This document shows, piece by piece, positions 28,071 through 38,608 of a stretch of 64,000 nucleotides of DNA. Source of the stretch: Burkholderia ambifaria AMMD (lineage in GTDB: Bacteria; Pseudomonadota; Gammaproteobacteria; Burkholderiales; Burkholderiaceae); NCBI RefSeq assembly GCF_000203915.1, contig NC_008390.1, forward strand, positions 620,001 to 684,000, in the 5' to 3' direction. Position 1 is the first letter of the stretch. Every line of letters starts with the position of its first letter. The notes below the pieces were generated by a model that had not been told where the DNA came from, made no database searches, and worked only from the letters and a program-made list of their open reading frames with translations. The translations under genes were made by a program, and so were the position numbers.

Positions 28071-28098
28071 AAAACGGGGATTCATGCCCCGTTTTTTT
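28071..28098. terminator. Bidirectional terminator between erpA and anmK
   Basis: AAAACGGGG pairs with CCCCGTTTT around ATTCATG, with seven T residues on the plus strand and five on the minus strand. Confidence 0.88.
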
Positions 28099-28143
28099 CA
28101 TTCCCGTCTGCGATGCAGCGCCCGCCGCGCGGCGGGCATCGCG

Positions 28144-29292
28144 TCAGCGCGGATAAAGTGCGCCGAGCACGCGGTTGCCGGCCGCGCCGGTCACCGTCGC
28201 GAGGTTGCCGGGCTCGCGCCCCGTGAAACGGTACGCGAGCCACGCGAAGGCGAGCGCCTCGACCTGTTGCGGCGGCACGCCGAGCGCGGCGGTCGTATCG
28301 ACCGAGGCCAGCACGCCGGCCTCGTGCAGCGCGTGCCTGAGCGCGTCGAGCAGCACCGGGTTGCGTGCGCCGCCGCCGCATACGAAAAGGGCCTTGCAGC
28401 CCGATGCATGCGTGGCGACCTCGCGGGCGACCGACACGGCAGTGAGCGCCGTGAGGGTTGCCTGCACGTCCTGCGGCGCAACCTGCACGAACGCGGCGAG
28501 CTTCGCGTCGAGCCACCCGGGATTGAACAGGTCGCGGCCGGTGCTTTTCGGCGGTGCCGCTGCAAAATAGGGCTCGTCGAGCAGTGCGTCGAGCAGCGGC
28601 GCATGCACGGTGCCGCGCGCGGCGAACTTGCCGCCGTCGTCGTACGGCTTGCCGAGATGGCGGGTCGCCCATTCGTCGAGCAGCGCATTCGCGGGGCCGC
28701 AGTCGAAGCCGCGCACGTCGCCGCCTTCGCCGGGCAGGATCGTGATGTTGCTGATCCCGCCGAGATTGCAGACGACCCGCGTCTCACCGGGCGCGCCGAA
28801 CACCGTCGCATGGAACGCCGGCGCGAGCGGCGCGCCGTGGCCGCCGGCGGCCACATCGCGGCTGCGGAAATCGGCGATCACGTCTACCTGAGTCAGCTCG
28901 GCGAGCAGCGCCGGGTTGTTGAGCTGCCGCGTATAGCCGCGCTCCGGGCGATGACGCACCGTCTGGCCGTGCACGCCGATCGCGCGAATCTCGTCGCGCG
29001 ACAGCCCGGCGGTGCGCTGCAATTCATGGCAGCACACCGCGTAGCGCGCGACCAGCGCGTTCGCCGCGAGCGATTCCCGGTCGATTTCGTCGTCACCCGG
29101 CTGCTGCAGCGCGAACAGCGCGTCGCGCAGCGATTGCGCGAAGCCGACGAACGCTTCCGCGAGCACGACCGGTGCGTGGCCGGTTTCGAAACGCACGGCG
29201 ACGCCGTCGACGCCGTCCATGCTGGTTCCCGACATCAGCCCGAAGTAGATGCCGTCGGCCGGATGGGCAGGTTGCGGATGTCGTTGCGGCAC
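28144..29292 (-). CDS. anmK: Anhydro-N-acetylmuramic acid kinase
   Basis: A 382-residue ASKHA-fold kinase. It phosphorylates and opens 1,6-anhydro-MurNAc from recycled cell wall to give MurNAc-6-phosphate. The nucleotide-binding start [20 protein letters not shown] is diagnostic. [22 protein letters not shown] and [14 protein letters not shown] are the conserved sugar and phosphate motifs. It is divergent from tyrS, as in many betaproteobacteria, and ends at the erpA terminator. Confidence 0.95.
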   Translation of the reverse strand: MPQRHPQPAHPADGIYFGLMSGTSMDGVDGVAVRFETGHAPVVLAEAFVGFAQSLRDALFALQQPGDDEIDRESLAANALVARYAVCCHELQRTAGLSRDEIRAIGVHGQTVRHRPERGYTRQLNNPALLAELTQVDVIADFRSRDVAAGGHGAPLAPAFHATVFGAPGETRVVCNLGGISNITILPGEGGDVRGFDCGPANALLDEWATRHLGKPYDDGGKFAARGTVHAPLLDALLDEPYFAAAPPKSTGRDLFNPGWLDAKLAAFVQVAPQDVQATLTALTAVSVAREVATHASGCKALFVCGGGARNPVLLDALRHALHEAGVLASVDTTAALGVPPQQVEALAFAWLAYRFTGREPGNLATVTGAAGNRVLGALYPR

Positions 29293-29434
29293 GTTGGGTT
29301 CTCCTGGATCGAGCGGCGCGGGCCGGTGCCACGCGCCTTGCGCCCGATTATCCGCGCAACCTGACGCATCGTTAAGCGATGCACGCGCAAGTTATGGGAA
29401 AATCCCTGTCTTTGCGACATTCTTCCCGGCACCG

Positions 29435-30676
29435 ATGAGCACCGAACCCAGTTCCAAGCCTGTTTTCCCGATCACCGACGAAGTCCGTCATGCGCTCGCC
29501 GTCACGAAGCGCGGCGTCGACGAACTGCTGATCGAGGAAGAGTTCGCGCAGAAGCTCGCGCGCAGCGCGGCCACCGGCACGCCGCTGCGCATCAAGCTCG
29601 GCCTCGACCCGACCGCGCCCGACATCCACATCGGCCATACGGTCGTGCTGAACAAGATGCGTCAGCTGCAGGACCTCGGTCATACCGTGATCTTCCTGAT
29701 CGGCGATTTCACGTCGCTGATCGGCGATCCGTCGGGCCGCAACGCGACGCGTCCGCCGCTCACGCGCGAACAGATCGAATCGAACGCGAAGACCTATTTC
29801 GAACAGGCCGCGCTCGTGCTCGACCGCGAAAAGACCGAGATCCGCTACAACAGCGAATGGTCGATGCCGCTCGGCGCGGACGGGATGATCAAGCTCGCGT
29901 CGCGCTACACGGTCGCGCGGATCCTCGAGCGCGAGGACTTCACGAAGCGTTTCCAGGGCGGCGTGCCGATCTCGATCCACGAATTCCTGTACCCGCTGAT
30001 GCAGGGCTACGACTCGGTCGCGCTGAACGCCGATCTCGAGCTCGGCGGCACCGACCAGAAGTTCAACCTGCTGGTCGGCCGCGAACTGCAGAAGCAGTAC
30101 GGCCAGGAACAGCAGTGCATCCTGACGATGCCGCTGCTCGAAGGCCTCGACGGCGTCGAGAAGATGTCGAAGTCGAAGGGCAACTACGTCGGCATCAGCG
30201 AGAAGCCGACCGACATGTTCGGCAAGCTGATGAGCATCTCGGACACGCTGATGTGGCGTTACTTCGAACTGCTGTCGTTCCGCAGCCTCGACGAGATCGC
30301 CGGCTTCAAGCGCGACGCCGAAGGCGGCCGCAACCCGCGCGACTTCAAGGTGCTGCTCGCGCAGGAAATCGTCGCGCGCTTCCACTCGCAGGCCGACGCC
30401 GAGCGTGCGCTCGACGACTTCAACCACCGCGCGAAGGGCGGCGTGCCGGACGACATCCCGTCGGTCACGCTCGCGGGCGCGCCGCTCGCGATCGGCCAGT
30501 TGCTGAAGCAGGCCGGCCTCGTGCCGTCGACGAGCGAAGCGCTGCGCAACATCGAGCAGGGCGGCGTGAAGATCGACGGTGCGACCGTGTCCGACAAGGG
30601 CCTGAAGGTCGAGGCCGGCGAGTTCGTCGTCCAGGTCGGCAAGCGCCGCTTCGCGCGCGTCACGCTGAGCGCATGA
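29435..30676 (+). CDS. tyrS: Tyrosyl-tRNA synthetase
   Basis: A 413-residue class I synthetase of the TyrRS-Z (long-linker) type. The HIGH motif is in [12 protein letters not shown], the KMSKS motif in [13 protein letters not shown], and a C-terminal S4 RNA-binding domain in [20 protein letters not shown] 29435 gives the known MSTEPS-type N-terminus, and the longer upstream frame has no similarity. Its stop overlaps the dtd start by four bases. Confidence 0.97.
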   Translation: MSTEPSSKPVFPITDEVRHALAVTKRGVDELLIEEEFAQKLARSAATGTPLRIKLGLDPTAPDIHIGHTVVLNKMRQLQDLGHTVIFLIGDFTSLIGDPSGRNATRPPLTREQIESNAKTYFEQAALVLDREKTEIRYNSEWSMPLGADGMIKLASRYTVARILEREDFTKRFQGGVPISIHEFLYPLMQGYDSVALNADLELGGTDQKFNLLVGRELQKQYGQEQQCILTMPLLEGLDGVEKMSKSKGNYVGISEKPTDMFGKLMSISDTLMWRYFELLSFRSLDEIAGFKRDAEGGRNPRDFKVLLAQEIVARFHSQADAERALDDFNHRAKGGVPDDIPSVTLAGAPLAIGQLLKQAGLVPSTSEALRNIEQGGVKIDGATVSDKGLKVEAGEFVVQVGKRRFARVTLSA

Positions 30677-31131
30677 TCGCGCTGATCCAGCGCGTGAAGC
30701 GTGCCGACGTGCGCGTCGGCGACCGCACGACGGGCGAGATCGGCGCGGGCCTGCTCGCGCTCGTCTGCGCGGAGCGCGGCGACAACGAGGCCGCGGCCGA
30801 CAAGCTCCTCGCGAAGCTGCTCGGCTATCGTGTGTTCAGCGACGCGGCCGGCAAGATGAACCTGCCGGTGTCGAACATCGATGGCGCCGGTGGCGCTGGC
30901 GGCCTGCTGCTCGTGTCGCAGTTCACGCTCGCGGCCGATACCAACAGCGGGCTGCGGCCGAGCTTCACGCCGGCCGCGCCGCCCGACGAAGGCGCGCGCC
31001 TGTTCGACTATTTCGTCGCGGCCGCGCGCGAGCGCCATCCGGTCGTCGAGACGGGCGAGTTCGGCGCCGACATGCAGGTGTCGCTCGTCAACGACGGCCC
31101 CGTGACGTTCTGGCTGCAAGTGCGGCCCTGA
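30673..31131 (+). CDS. dtd: D-aminoacyl-tRNA deacylase
   Basis: A 152-residue DTD enzyme that removes D-amino acids (notably D-tyrosine) mischarged on tRNA. The cross-subunit motifs [12 protein letters not shown] and NDGPVTFWL (the Gly-Pro loop) are intact. ATGA overlap with tyrS couples translation, a sensible pairing because TyrRS is a source of D-Tyr-tRNA. A five-residue glycine-rich loop (GAGGAGG) is slightly longer than in E. coli. Confidence 0.97.
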   Translation: MIALIQRVKRADVRVGDRTTGEIGAGLLALVCAERGDNEAAADKLLAKLLGYRVFSDAAGKMNLPVSNIDGAGGAGGLLLVSQFTLAADTNSGLRPSFTPAAPPDEGARLFDYFVAAARERHPVVETGEFGADMQVSLVNDGPVTFWLQVRP

Positions 31132-31154
31132 CACTTTCCCGGAGACGCGCCGCG

Positions 31155-31817
31155 ATGGCCACCACGCAGATTCTGTTCATTCGCCATGGCGAAACGGCCT
31201 GGAACCGCATCAAGCGCATCCAGGGCCATATCGACATTCCGCTGGCCGAAACGGGGCTCGCGCAGGCGCGGCGGCTGGCCGTCCGGCTCGCGCGGGAAGC
31301 GCGCGAAGGGCAGCGGATCGACGCGATCTATTCGAGCGACCTGATGCGCGCGCAGCAGACCGCGCAACCCTTTGCCGATGCGCTCGGGCTGTCGCTGCAG
31401 TTGCGCGAAGGGCTGCGGGAACGCGCGTACGGCGTGTTCCAGGGGCATGACAGCACCGAGATCGAGACGCTGTTTCCGGACGCCTACGCCGCGTGGCAGA
31501 CCCGCGACCCAGGCTTCGCGCCCGACGGCGGCGAGTCGCAGAGGGAGTTCTATCACCGTGTGCTGCATGCGCTCGAGCCGATCGTCGCGGCGCATCCGGG
31601 CGGCCGGATCGCTTGCGTCGCGCACGGCGGCGTACTCGACTGCGTGTACCGCTTTGCAAACGGTCTCGAGTTGTCGGCACCGCGCAGCTATCAACTGCTC
31701 AACACGAGCATCAACGTCGTCGATTACGTCGATGGCCGCGCGCAGGTCGTGCAATGGGCCGACGTGTCGCATCTGGACGCCGCGAGCGACGACGACGGGT
31801 ATCGCAAGGTGCTCTGA
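31155..31817 (+). CDS. Histidine phosphatase family protein (phosphoglycerate mutase-like)
   Basis: A 220-residue branch-1 histidine phosphatase. The phosphorylated histidine is in LFIRHGETAWNRIKRIQGH, followed by the arginine motif IYSSDLMRAQQTA, RERAYGVFQGHD, and the second histidine in ACVAHGGVLDCVYR. It is 23 bases downstream of dtd, so likely in the same transcript. Length and motifs fit GpmB/CobC-type enzymes. Whether it acts on phosphoglycerate or another phosphoester cannot be said. Confidence 0.88.
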   Translation: MATTQILFIRHGETAWNRIKRIQGHIDIPLAETGLAQARRLAVRLAREAREGQRIDAIYSSDLMRAQQTAQPFADALGLSLQLREGLRERAYGVFQGHDSTEIETLFPDAYAAWQTRDPGFAPDGGESQREFYHRVLHALEPIVAAHPGGRIACVAHGGVLDCVYRFANGLELSAPRSYQLLNTSINVVDYVDGRAQVVQWADVSHLDAASDDDGYRKVL

Positions 31818-31945
31818 TCAGGTCGTATCGCCCCGGCCTGACCTGGCCTGATGGGCCGGGGGCGCTTCGTACGAGCGTGCGCTAGGGCAAGCGCGTCAGC
31901 TTGTCACCCGTATTTCCCAGCAAATCGAAATGATCCGAAGGATCG

Positions 31946-32890
31946 TCAGGCGGGCGGATTGCCGTCGGGCGGTGGCGCGGCTGCGCGGCGGCGTGCGCGT
32001 TTCGACGCGCCGTTGACGAGCGCCCAGCGCAGCACGGGGGCGACCGCCCGGACCCCGGGCCGGACCACCGCACGTCGCAGCGGCGCGAACGTCGATACAC
32101 CGAGCATGCGTTGCGCCCACGGCGGCAGCAGGTCGATACCCGCATGCATGATCAGCGACGCGGCCGGCCGCAGCGCGGGCGTCGCGACCGGCACGTTCAG
32201 CAGGATGTCCATCACTTCGAAGGTGCGCGGCCCGGCCGCGAGCTCGGGCTGCATGCGAGCGAGATAGGCCGCCACCTCGACCCGCGAACGAGGAACGTCG
32301 CGGGCGCCGAGCAGCTCGGCGACCAATGCCGTTTCAGCGTAGTAGCCGTCCTGCAACTCGCCCGGCAAGGACGGATTCACATAGCGCAGATGCGCGGCGA
32401 GGAAGCTCGATACTTCCGCGACATGCACCCAGGTCAGCAACGCCGGATCGTCGGCCCGGTACGGCCGGCCGTCGGGCGCGGTGCCCGATATGCGCGCGTG
32501 GATCGCTTTCACGCGCTCGATCAGCGCGAGTGCATCCGCGCGGCTGCCGAACGTCGTGCCCGTGATGAACGTGGCGGTGCGCCGCAAGCGACCGAGGATG
32601 TCGGTGCGAAACGACGAGTGATCCCAGACGCCCGCGAGCGCGAGCGGATGAAGCGCCTGCAGCAGCAGCGCGGCGATGCCGCCCGTCATCATCGACGTGA
32701 AATCGGCATGCACGCGCCAGCAGATGGCGTCGGGGCCGAACAGCCCCGGATCCCCGGGCGGCGACGACAGATCGAGAGACGGACCGCCGCCGCCTGCCGT
32801 CAGGTGCGTGACGCCGGCCACGAGCCGCTTGCGGATCGGCTCGGCCCAGCGCGGGCTGGGTACGGGGTGAGGGCTGGGCGGCGTGGTCAT
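31946..32890 (-). CDS. DUF2236 (MpaB-like oxygenase) family protein
   Basis: A 314-residue protein with the DUF2236 pattern. HADFTSMMTGGIAALLLQAL and HPLALAGVWDHSSFRTD carry the conserved histidines thought to bind haem in the rubber-oxygenase (Lcp)/MpaB group. TWVHVAEVSSFLAAHLRY follows. The last 20 residues are basic and Ala/Pro-rich. It lies 24 bases after ruvB on the same strand and may be read through from the ruv operon. Substrate unknown; a haem oxygenase role is family inference only. Confidence 0.75.
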   Translation of the reverse strand: MTTPPSPHPVPSPRWAEPIRKRLVAGVTHLTAGGGGPSLDLSSPPGDPGLFGPDAICWRVHADFTSMMTGGIAALLLQALHPLALAGVWDHSSFRTDILGRLRRTATFITGTTFGSRADALALIERVKAIHARISGTAPDGRPYRADDPALLTWVHVAEVSSFLAAHLRYVNPSLPGELQDGYYAETALVAELLGARDVPRSRVEVAAYLARMQPELAAGPRTFEVMDILLNVPVATPALRPAASLIMHAGIDLLPPWAQRMLGVSTFAPLRRAVVRPGVRAVAPVLRWALVNGASKRARRRAAAPPPDGNPPA

Positions 32891-32914
32891 GGCTGGCTTG
32901 GCGCGGGCGGCCGG

Positions 32915-33982
32915 CTACTTTCCGGCGGGGGTGTCCCACATCCCGCGTTCGGCGTTGCCTGCATCGGGAGCGGAGAGTCCGAAATGGCGATACGTGAGCA
33001 GCGTCGCGACGCGCCCGCGCGGCGTGCGCTGCAGGAAGCCCTGCTGAATCAGGTACGGCTCGAGGACGTCCTCGATCGTGTCGCGTTCCTCGCCGATCGC
33101 CGCCGCGAGGTTGTCGATGCCGACCGGGCCGCCGTCGAACTTGTGCAGGATCGCCTCGAGCAGCTTGCGGTCCATCAGGTCGAAGCCGACCGGGTCGACG
33201 TCGAGCATCGCGAGCGCGGCGTCGGCGACGGCCGCGGTGATCTGGCCGTCAGCCTTCACTTCCGCGAAGTCGCGCACGCGGCGCAGCAGCCGGTTCGCGA
33301 TCCGCGGCGTGCCGCGCGAGCGCTTCGCGATCTCCAGCGCGCCGCTCGGATCGATGTGCGCGTTCAGCAGCGACGCCGAGCGCCGCACGATGCGCGCCAG
33401 CTGGTCGGCATCGTAGAACTCGAGACGCGCGACGATCCCGAAGCGATCGCGCAACGGGTTGGTCAGCATCCCCGCGCGCGTGGTCGCGCCGACCAGCGTG
33501 AACGGCTGCAGGTCGAGCTTCACGCTGCGCGCGGCCGGCCCTTCGCCGATCATGATGTCGATCTGGTAGTCCTCCAGCGCCGGATACAGGATTTCCTCGA
33601 CGACCGGCGACAGCCGGTGGATCTCGTCGATGAACAGCACGTCGTTTGCTTCGAGGTTGGTCAGCAGCGCGGCGAGGTCACCCGCGCGCTCGAGTACGGG
33701 GCCCGACGTCTGGCGCAGGTTCACGCCCATCTCGCGCGCGATGATGTGAGCGAGGGTGGTCTTGCCGAGACCCGGCGGCCCGAACAGCAGCACGTGGTCG
33801 AGCGGCTCGGAGCGGCGCTTCGCGGCCTCGATGAAGATCTCGAGCTGGCCGCGCACCTTTTCCTGGCCGACGTAGTCGTCGAGCTGGCGCGGCCGCAGCG
33901 CGCGTTCGAACACCTCCTCGTGCGACGAGGTGGGCGTGGCGGCGATGATCCGCTCGGCGGCGAGTTTGTCGGTTTCAATCAT
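32915..33982 (-). CDS. ruvB: Holliday junction branch-migration helicase RuvB
   Basis: A 355-residue AAA+ motor that drives branch migration with RuvA. Walker A is [14 protein letters not shown], Walker B is [12 protein letters not shown], sensor 1 lies near [10 protein letters not shown], and the arginine finger follows in RDRFG. A C-terminal winged helix ([18 protein letters not shown]) closes the protein. It lies last of ruvCAB, 120 bases after ruvA. The last residues are slightly extended ([16 protein letters not shown]). Confidence 0.98.
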   Translation of the reverse strand: MIETDKLAAERIIAATPTSSHEEVFERALRPRQLDDYVGQEKVRGQLEIFIEAAKRRSEPLDHVLLFGPPGLGKTTLAHIIAREMGVNLRQTSGPVLERAGDLAALLTNLEANDVLFIDEIHRLSPVVEEILYPALEDYQIDIMIGEGPAARSVKLDLQPFTLVGATTRAGMLTNPLRDRFGIVARLEFYDADQLARIVRRSASLLNAHIDPSGALEIAKRSRGTPRIANRLLRRVRDFAEVKADGQITAAVADAALAMLDVDPVGFDLMDRKLLEAILHKFDGGPVGIDNLAAAIGEERDTIEDVLEPYLIQQGFLQRTPRGRVATLLTYRHFGLSAPDAGNAERGMWDTPAGK

Positions 33983-34102
33983 GCGGCCATTGTACCGCGC
34001 ACCGCCACGCGGTCGAACTGGCCGAACGGCCGACTGGCGCGCGCCGCACGGCGGCGCGACACTGGTTCCGACAGCCGGTTCGGGCGCCTGCCCGGGCCGC
34101 CG

Positions 34103-34684
34103 TTACACCTTCGACAGTGCCTTGAGCGCGAGCTTGATGCCTTCGGACACGCCGGTGCCGGCCGGCACGTTCTTGATCGCGGCAAGGCCTTCCTTTTCGG
34201 AATAGCCGAGCGCGACGAGCGCGTTGAGGATGTCGGCCGCGTGATCGGACTGCGATGCGGCGCCGGCGAGCGCACCGAGGTCCGCGCCGAGCTTGCCCTT
34301 CAGCTCGAGCAGCAGGCGCTCGGCGGTCTTCTTGCCGATGCCGGGCAGGCGCGTGAGGCGCGCGGCGTCCTGCATCGTCACCGCCTGCGCGAGCTCCTGC
34401 ACGCTCATGCCCGAAAGCACCGCGAGCGCCATGCGCGCGCCGATGCCCGTGATCTTCAGCAGTTCGCGGAAGGTCGTGCGCTCCTGCGGCGTCAGGAAGC
34501 CGTACAGCAGGTGCGCGTCCTCGCGCACGATCTGCTGCGTGAGCAGCACGACGCGCTCGCCCGTTTGCGGCAGGTTGTAGAAGGTGCTCATCGGCACGTC
34601 GATTTCATAGCCGACGCCGTTGCAGTCGACGAGCAGGTGAGGCGGGTTCTTTTCGAGCAGGATGCCGGCGATGCGACCGATCAT
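34103..34684 (-). CDS. ruvA: Holliday junction DNA-binding protein RuvA
   Basis: A 193-residue tetramer-forming protein that holds the junction for RuvB. The OB fold opens with [20 protein letters not shown]. Two helix-hairpin-helix motifs follow ([18 protein letters not shown] and [19 protein letters not shown]). The C-terminal RuvB-binding domain ends LKALSKV. It lies between ruvC and ruvB on the minus strand. Confidence 0.98.
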   Translation of the reverse strand: MIGRIAGILLEKNPPHLLVDCNGVGYEIDVPMSTFYNLPQTGERVVLLTQQIVREDAHLLYGFLTPQERTTFRELLKITGIGARMALAVLSGMSVQELAQAVTMQDAARLTRLPGIGKKTAERLLLELKGKLGADLGALAGAASQSDHAADILNALVALGYSEKEGLAAIKNVPAGTGVSEGIKLALKALSKV

Positions 34685-34837
34685 GGATGGCGGGATGCGA
34701 GGAGGAAAGCGCGAGTGTAGCGCAGGTGCGGCGCGATGCCGATGGGTGGGCCGTCAAGTCGGGGCGATGCACCACGGGTGCGGGCCGCGCGTGGCTGCGC
34801 GCCGCATCGGGCGATTGGGCGATTGCGGGCCGTCGCG

Positions 34838-35389
34838 TCAGCCGACGAGCCGGCCGCGCCGCACGCGCAGCCCCTTTTTCGCGAGCGCCGGCGCGAGGCC
34901 GCCGATCGCACCGATGGTGCCGAGCGTACTGCCGCTGTGCGCATGGCAGATCGCCATCCCGAGCGCGTCGGCCGCGTCGCTGCCGGGCTGGCCGGTGAGG
35001 TTGAGCAGCCGCGTGACCATCTCCTGCATCTGCGACTTGGTCGCGCGCCCGTAGCCGACGACGGCCTGCTTCAGTTGCAGCGCGGTGTATTCGGCGACCG
35101 GCAGGCCGCCGGAGACGAGCCCGCAGATCGCGGCGCCGCGCGCCTGGCCGAGCAGCAGCGTCGACTGCGGGTTCACGTTGACGAACACCTGCTCGATCGC
35201 GGCCTGGTCGGGCGCGTGTTCGCGCACGAGCGTCGATACGCCCTGGAAGATCGTGCCGAGCCGCGTGGCCAGGTCGGCCGTCGGCGTGCGGATCACGCCG
35301 CTTGCGACATAGGCGAGCCGGTGGCCGCTGACGTCGATGACGCCGAAGCCCGTGACGCGCAGGCCGGGGTCGATGCCGAGAATTCGCAT
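34838..35389 (-). CDS. ruvC: Holliday junction resolvase RuvC
   Basis: A 183-residue endonuclease that cuts Holliday junctions. The four catalytic acids are in [27 protein letters not shown], and [13 protein letters not shown] (two aspartates), on an RNase H fold. Basic residues at the C-terminus ([13 protein letters not shown]) fit DNA binding. It is first of the ruvCAB group and separated from upstream purH by a terminator. Confidence 0.98.
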   Translation of the reverse strand: MRILGIDPGLRVTGFGVIDVSGHRLAYVASGVIRTPTADLATRLGTIFQGVSTLVREHAPDQAAIEQVFVNVNPQSTLLLGQARGAAICGLVSGGLPVAEYTALQLKQAVVGYGRATKSQMQEMVTRLLNLTGQPGSDAADALGMAICHAHSGSTLGTIGAIGGLAPALAKKGLRVRRGRLVG

Positions 35390-35474
35390 GAGTGAGGAGA
35401 AAAACCAGATGCAGCGATACTACAACGAATGGTGCGTGGCGCCGGCCGCATTGTCGCGTGCGCCGGCGGCGCGC

Positions 35475-35510
35475 AATAAAAAACCCGGCGGGTGCAATGC
35501 CGCCGGGTTT
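35475..35510 (-). terminator. Terminator of purH
   Basis: AAACCCGGCGG (35481-35491) pairs with CCGCCGGGTTT (35500-35510). On the minus strand the hairpin is followed by six T residues. It separates purH from ruvC. Confidence 0.85.
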
Positions 35511-35540
35511 GCATGCGGCGGCCGCGCGGGCCGCGTGCGA

Positions 35541-37106
35541 TCAGTGACGGAAGTGACGCACGCCCGTCAGGATCATCGCGATGCCGTGCTCGTCGGCTGC
35601 CGCGATCACTTCGTCGTCGCGCATCGAGCCGCCCGGCTGGATCACGCAGGTCGCGCCTGCCGCCACGACGACGTCGAGGCCATCGCGGAACGGGAAGAAC
35701 GCATCCGACGCGACGGCCGAGCCGGCAAGAGTGAGGCCTGCGTTCTGCGCCTTGATGCTCGCGATGCGCGCGGAATCGACGCGGCTCATCTGGCCTGCGC
35801 CGACGCCGAGCGTCATGCCGTTGCCGCAGAACACGATCGCGTTCGACTTCACATACTTCGCGACGCGCCATGCGAACAGCAGGTCGTCCATTTCCTTCGC
35901 GCTCGGCTGACGCTTCGTGACGACGCGCAGCTCGCTCGGCTGCACGTTCTTCGAATCGAGCGACTGCACGAGCAGGCCGCCGCCCACGCGCTTCAGGTCG
36001 AAGGCGTTATGGCCGTCGCCCAACGCGATCTCGAGCAGACGCACGTTCTGCTTCGCGGCGAACACCTGCTTCGCGGCGTCCGAGAACGACGGCGCGATCA
36101 GCACTTCGACGAACTGCTTCGCCACCGCCTGCGCGGCCGCCTCGTCGACTTCGCGGTTGAACGCGATGATGCCGCCGAACGCCGACGTCGGGTCGGTCTG
36201 GAATGCCTTCGCGTATGCGTCGGCCGAGTCGTTGCCGACCGCGACGCCGCACGGGTTCGCATGCTTGATGATCACGCAGGCCGGCACGTCGAACGTCTTC
36301 ACGCATTCCCACGCCGCGTCCGAATCCGCGATGTTGTTGTACGACAGCTCCTTGCCCTGCAGCTGGCGGTAGTTCGCCAGTGCGCCAGCCGGCGCCGCGA
36401 GGTCGCGGTAGAACGCGGCGCTCTGATGCGGGTTCTCGCCGTAGCGCAGGTCCTGCACCTTGTCGAACGCCATGTTCAGCGTCGCCGGGTACGCGCTGCG
36501 CGACGCGTGCTGCAGCTCGTCGGTCAGGCTCGTCAGGTAGTTTGTGATCGCGCCGTCGTACTGCGCGGTGTGCGCGAACACCTTCGTCGCGAGGCGGAAG
36601 TTGGTCGCGTAGCCGATCGCGTTGCCGTTCGCCTTCATTTCGTCGAGCACGACCGCGTAGTCGGCCGGATCGACGACGACCGTCACGTCGCGGTGGTTCT
36701 TCGCGGCCGAGCGCAGCATTGTCGGGCCGCCGATGTCGATGTTCTCGATCGCGTCGGCGAGCGTGCAGTCGTCCTTCGCGATCGTCGCGACGAACGGATA
36801 CAGGTTCACGACCAGCAGGTCGATCGTCGGGATGTCGTGCTGCTCCAGCGCCTGCATGTGCTCGGGCAGGTCGCGGCGGGCGAGGATGCCGCCGTGCACC
36901 TTCGGGTGGAGCGTTTTCACGCGCCCATCGAGCATTTCCGGAAAGCCCGTGTAATCAGCCACTTCGGTAACGGGCAGGCCCGCGTCGGCGAGGAGTTTCG
37001 CGGTGCCGCCGGTCGACAGCAGCTTGACGCCGAGGTCGGACAGCGACTTCGCGAAGTCGACGATGCCGGTCTTGTCGGAAACGGAAATGAGCGCTTGCTT
37101 GATCAT
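35541..37106 (-). CDS. purH: Bifunctional AICAR formyltransferase/IMP cyclohydrolase
   Basis: A 521-residue enzyme for the last two steps of IMP synthesis. The N-terminal cyclohydrolase (residues 1-200) opens [18 protein letters not shown] and contains [11 protein letters not shown] and [14 protein letters not shown]. The C-terminal formyltransferase contains [11 protein letters not shown] (catalytic Lys-His) and [11 protein letters not shown]. It lies 45 bases after fis on the minus strand. In this window the order is dusB-fis-purH-ruvCAB, common in Burkholderia. Confidence 0.97.
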   Translation of the reverse strand: MIKQALISVSDKTGIVDFAKSLSDLGVKLLSTGGTAKLLADAGLPVTEVADYTGFPEMLDGRVKTLHPKVHGGILARRDLPEHMQALEQHDIPTIDLLVVNLYPFVATIAKDDCTLADAIENIDIGGPTMLRSAAKNHRDVTVVVDPADYAVVLDEMKANGNAIGYATNFRLATKVFAHTAQYDGAITNYLTSLTDELQHASRSAYPATLNMAFDKVQDLRYGENPHQSAAFYRDLAAPAGALANYRQLQGKELSYNNIADSDAAWECVKTFDVPACVIIKHANPCGVAVGNDSADAYAKAFQTDPTSAFGGIIAFNREVDEAAAQAVAKQFVEVLIAPSFSDAAKQVFAAKQNVRLLEIALGDGHNAFDLKRVGGGLLVQSLDSKNVQPSELRVVTKRQPSAKEMDDLLFAWRVAKYVKSNAIVFCGNGMTLGVGAGQMSRVDSARIASIKAQNAGLTLAGSAVASDAFFPFRDGLDVVVAAGATCVIQPGGSMRDDEVIAAADEHGIAMILTGVRHFRH

Positions 37107-37151
37107 GATGGAACCACCAATAGCCAGGGAAACGGGGACGGGACGGCCGGC

Positions 37152-37385
37152 CTACAGCAGGCCGTGCTGCTGCAGCTTCTTGCGCAGCGTATTGCGATTG
37201 ATGCCGAGGTACTCCGCGGCGAGCGACTGGTTGCCGCCGGCCTGTACGAGCACGACCTCGAGCATCGGCTTTTCGACGCAGGACATCACCATTTCATAGA
37301 CGTCGTGCGGATTGGAGCCGTCTAGATCCCGGAAATACACGTCCAGGCTCTCGCGGACACATTGTTCGATGTTGTGCTTGCTCAT
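37152..37385 (-). CDS. fis: Fis-family DNA-binding protein
   Basis: A 77-residue nucleoid protein. The C-terminal helix-turn-helix reads NQSLAAEYLGINRNTLRKKL, nearly identical to enterobacterial Fis. The N-terminal activation region is shorter than the 98-residue E. coli Fis, as usual in betaproteobacteria. It overlaps the dusB stop by four bases (ATGA), preserving the dusB-fis operon known from enterics, where Fis controls its own synthesis. Confidence 0.95.
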   Translation of the reverse strand: MSKHNIEQCVRESLDVYFRDLDGSNPHDVYEMVMSCVEKPMLEVVLVQAGGNQSLAAEYLGINRNTLRKKLQQHGLL

Positions 37386-38449
37386 GCTGCTAACTGGTTA
37401 TGGTCGTCCGACTCGCCCTGGCCGTTTTCCTCTTCGTCATCGACGTAGACGAGGTGGTCCGACAGCGCTTTTTGCGCCTCGAAGAATGCATTGACGGCGG
37501 CGAGCTGCTCGCGGGTGGAATCGAGCGTGTTCATCCTGTGCCGGAACCCGTTGGCACCGGAAAGGCCGCGAGTGTACCAGCCGATGTGCTTGCGCGCAGT
37601 ACGGACTCCCGTGAATTCACCGTAGAACGCGTAGTGGTCTTCCAGGTGTTCGTTCATCACGTGCTGGATCTCGTCGATCCGCGGCGGGGGCAGCAGCTCG
37701 CCGGTTTGCAGGAAATGATCGATTTCACGGAACAGCCACGGCCGGCCTTGCGCGGCGCGACCGATCATCAGTGCGTCGGCGCCGGTTGCGTCGAGCACGG
37801 CCTTCGCTTTCGCCGGCGACGTGATGTCGCCGTTCGCGACGACCGGGATGCGCACGGCCGCCTTCACGGCCGCGATGGTGTCGTATTCGGCGTCGCCGCG
37901 GTAGAGGTCGGCACGCGTGCGGCCGTGCACGGTCAGCATCGAGATGCCGGCCGCTTCGGCGAGGCGCGCGACCGTGATCGCGTTCTTGTGCTCGCGATCC
38001 CAGCCGGTGCGGATCTTCAGCGTGACGGGCACCGCATCCGGCCCGGTGCCCACCGCCGCGACCACGGCCTCGACGATCCGCTGCACGAGCGGCTCGTTCT
38101 GCAGCAGCGCGGAGCCGGCCGCGACGTTGCAGACCTTCTTCGCCGGGCAGCCCATGTTGATGTCGATGATCTGCGCGCCGTTGTCGACGTTGTAGCGGGC
38201 CGCTTCGGCCATCATCGCGGGATCGGCGCCGGCGATCTGCACCGCGATCGGCTCGACTTCGCCTTCGTGGTTCGCCCGCCGCATCGTCTTCGCGCTTTTC
38301 CACAGCTGCGCATTGGACGCGACCATCTCGGACACGGCGTACCCGGCCCCCAGCCGCTTGCACAGCTGGCGGAACGGACGATCCGTCACGCCGGCCATCG
38401 GCGCGACGAACAGGTTGTTACGCAAAACGTGAGAGCCGATAACGGGCAT
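37382..38449 (-). CDS. dusB: tRNA-dihydrouridine synthase B
   Basis: A 355-residue FMN enzyme that reduces uridines in the tRNA D-loop. FVAPMAGVTDRPFRQLC is the FMN-barrel start. The catalytic cysteine is in MGCPAKKVCNVAAGSALL. Later motifs are TLKIRTGWD, VHGRTRADLYRGDAEY and LMIGRAAQGRPWLF. A C-terminal tail of about 30 acidic residues extends past the usual end (E. coli 321). It is translationally coupled to fis. Confidence 0.97.
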   Translation of the reverse strand: MPVIGSHVLRNNLFVAPMAGVTDRPFRQLCKRLGAGYAVSEMVASNAQLWKSAKTMRRANHEGEVEPIAVQIAGADPAMMAEAARYNVDNGAQIIDINMGCPAKKVCNVAAGSALLQNEPLVQRIVEAVVAAVGTGPDAVPVTLKIRTGWDREHKNAITVARLAEAAGISMLTVHGRTRADLYRGDAEYDTIAAVKAAVRIPVVANGDITSPAKAKAVLDATGADALMIGRAAQGRPWLFREIDHFLQTGELLPPPRIDEIQHVMNEHLEDHYAFYGEFTGVRTARKHIGWYTRGLSGANGFRHRMNTLDSTREQLAAVNAFFEAQKALSDHLVYVDDEEENGQGESDDHNQLAA

Positions 38450-38608
38450 CGCAATGGCACCGCCCGCGAGCGCCGGGCGTCGCGGGCAAAAAAGGCGGAG
38501 GGAAAATGCGCATTTTACCGTATTCCCATGGCCCGCCGATTTGACCCGGTTTGCGTGCTCCGGCTGCGCGCAACCGACGTGCGCAACTCAAGCGCGATGC
38601 GCCGCGCG

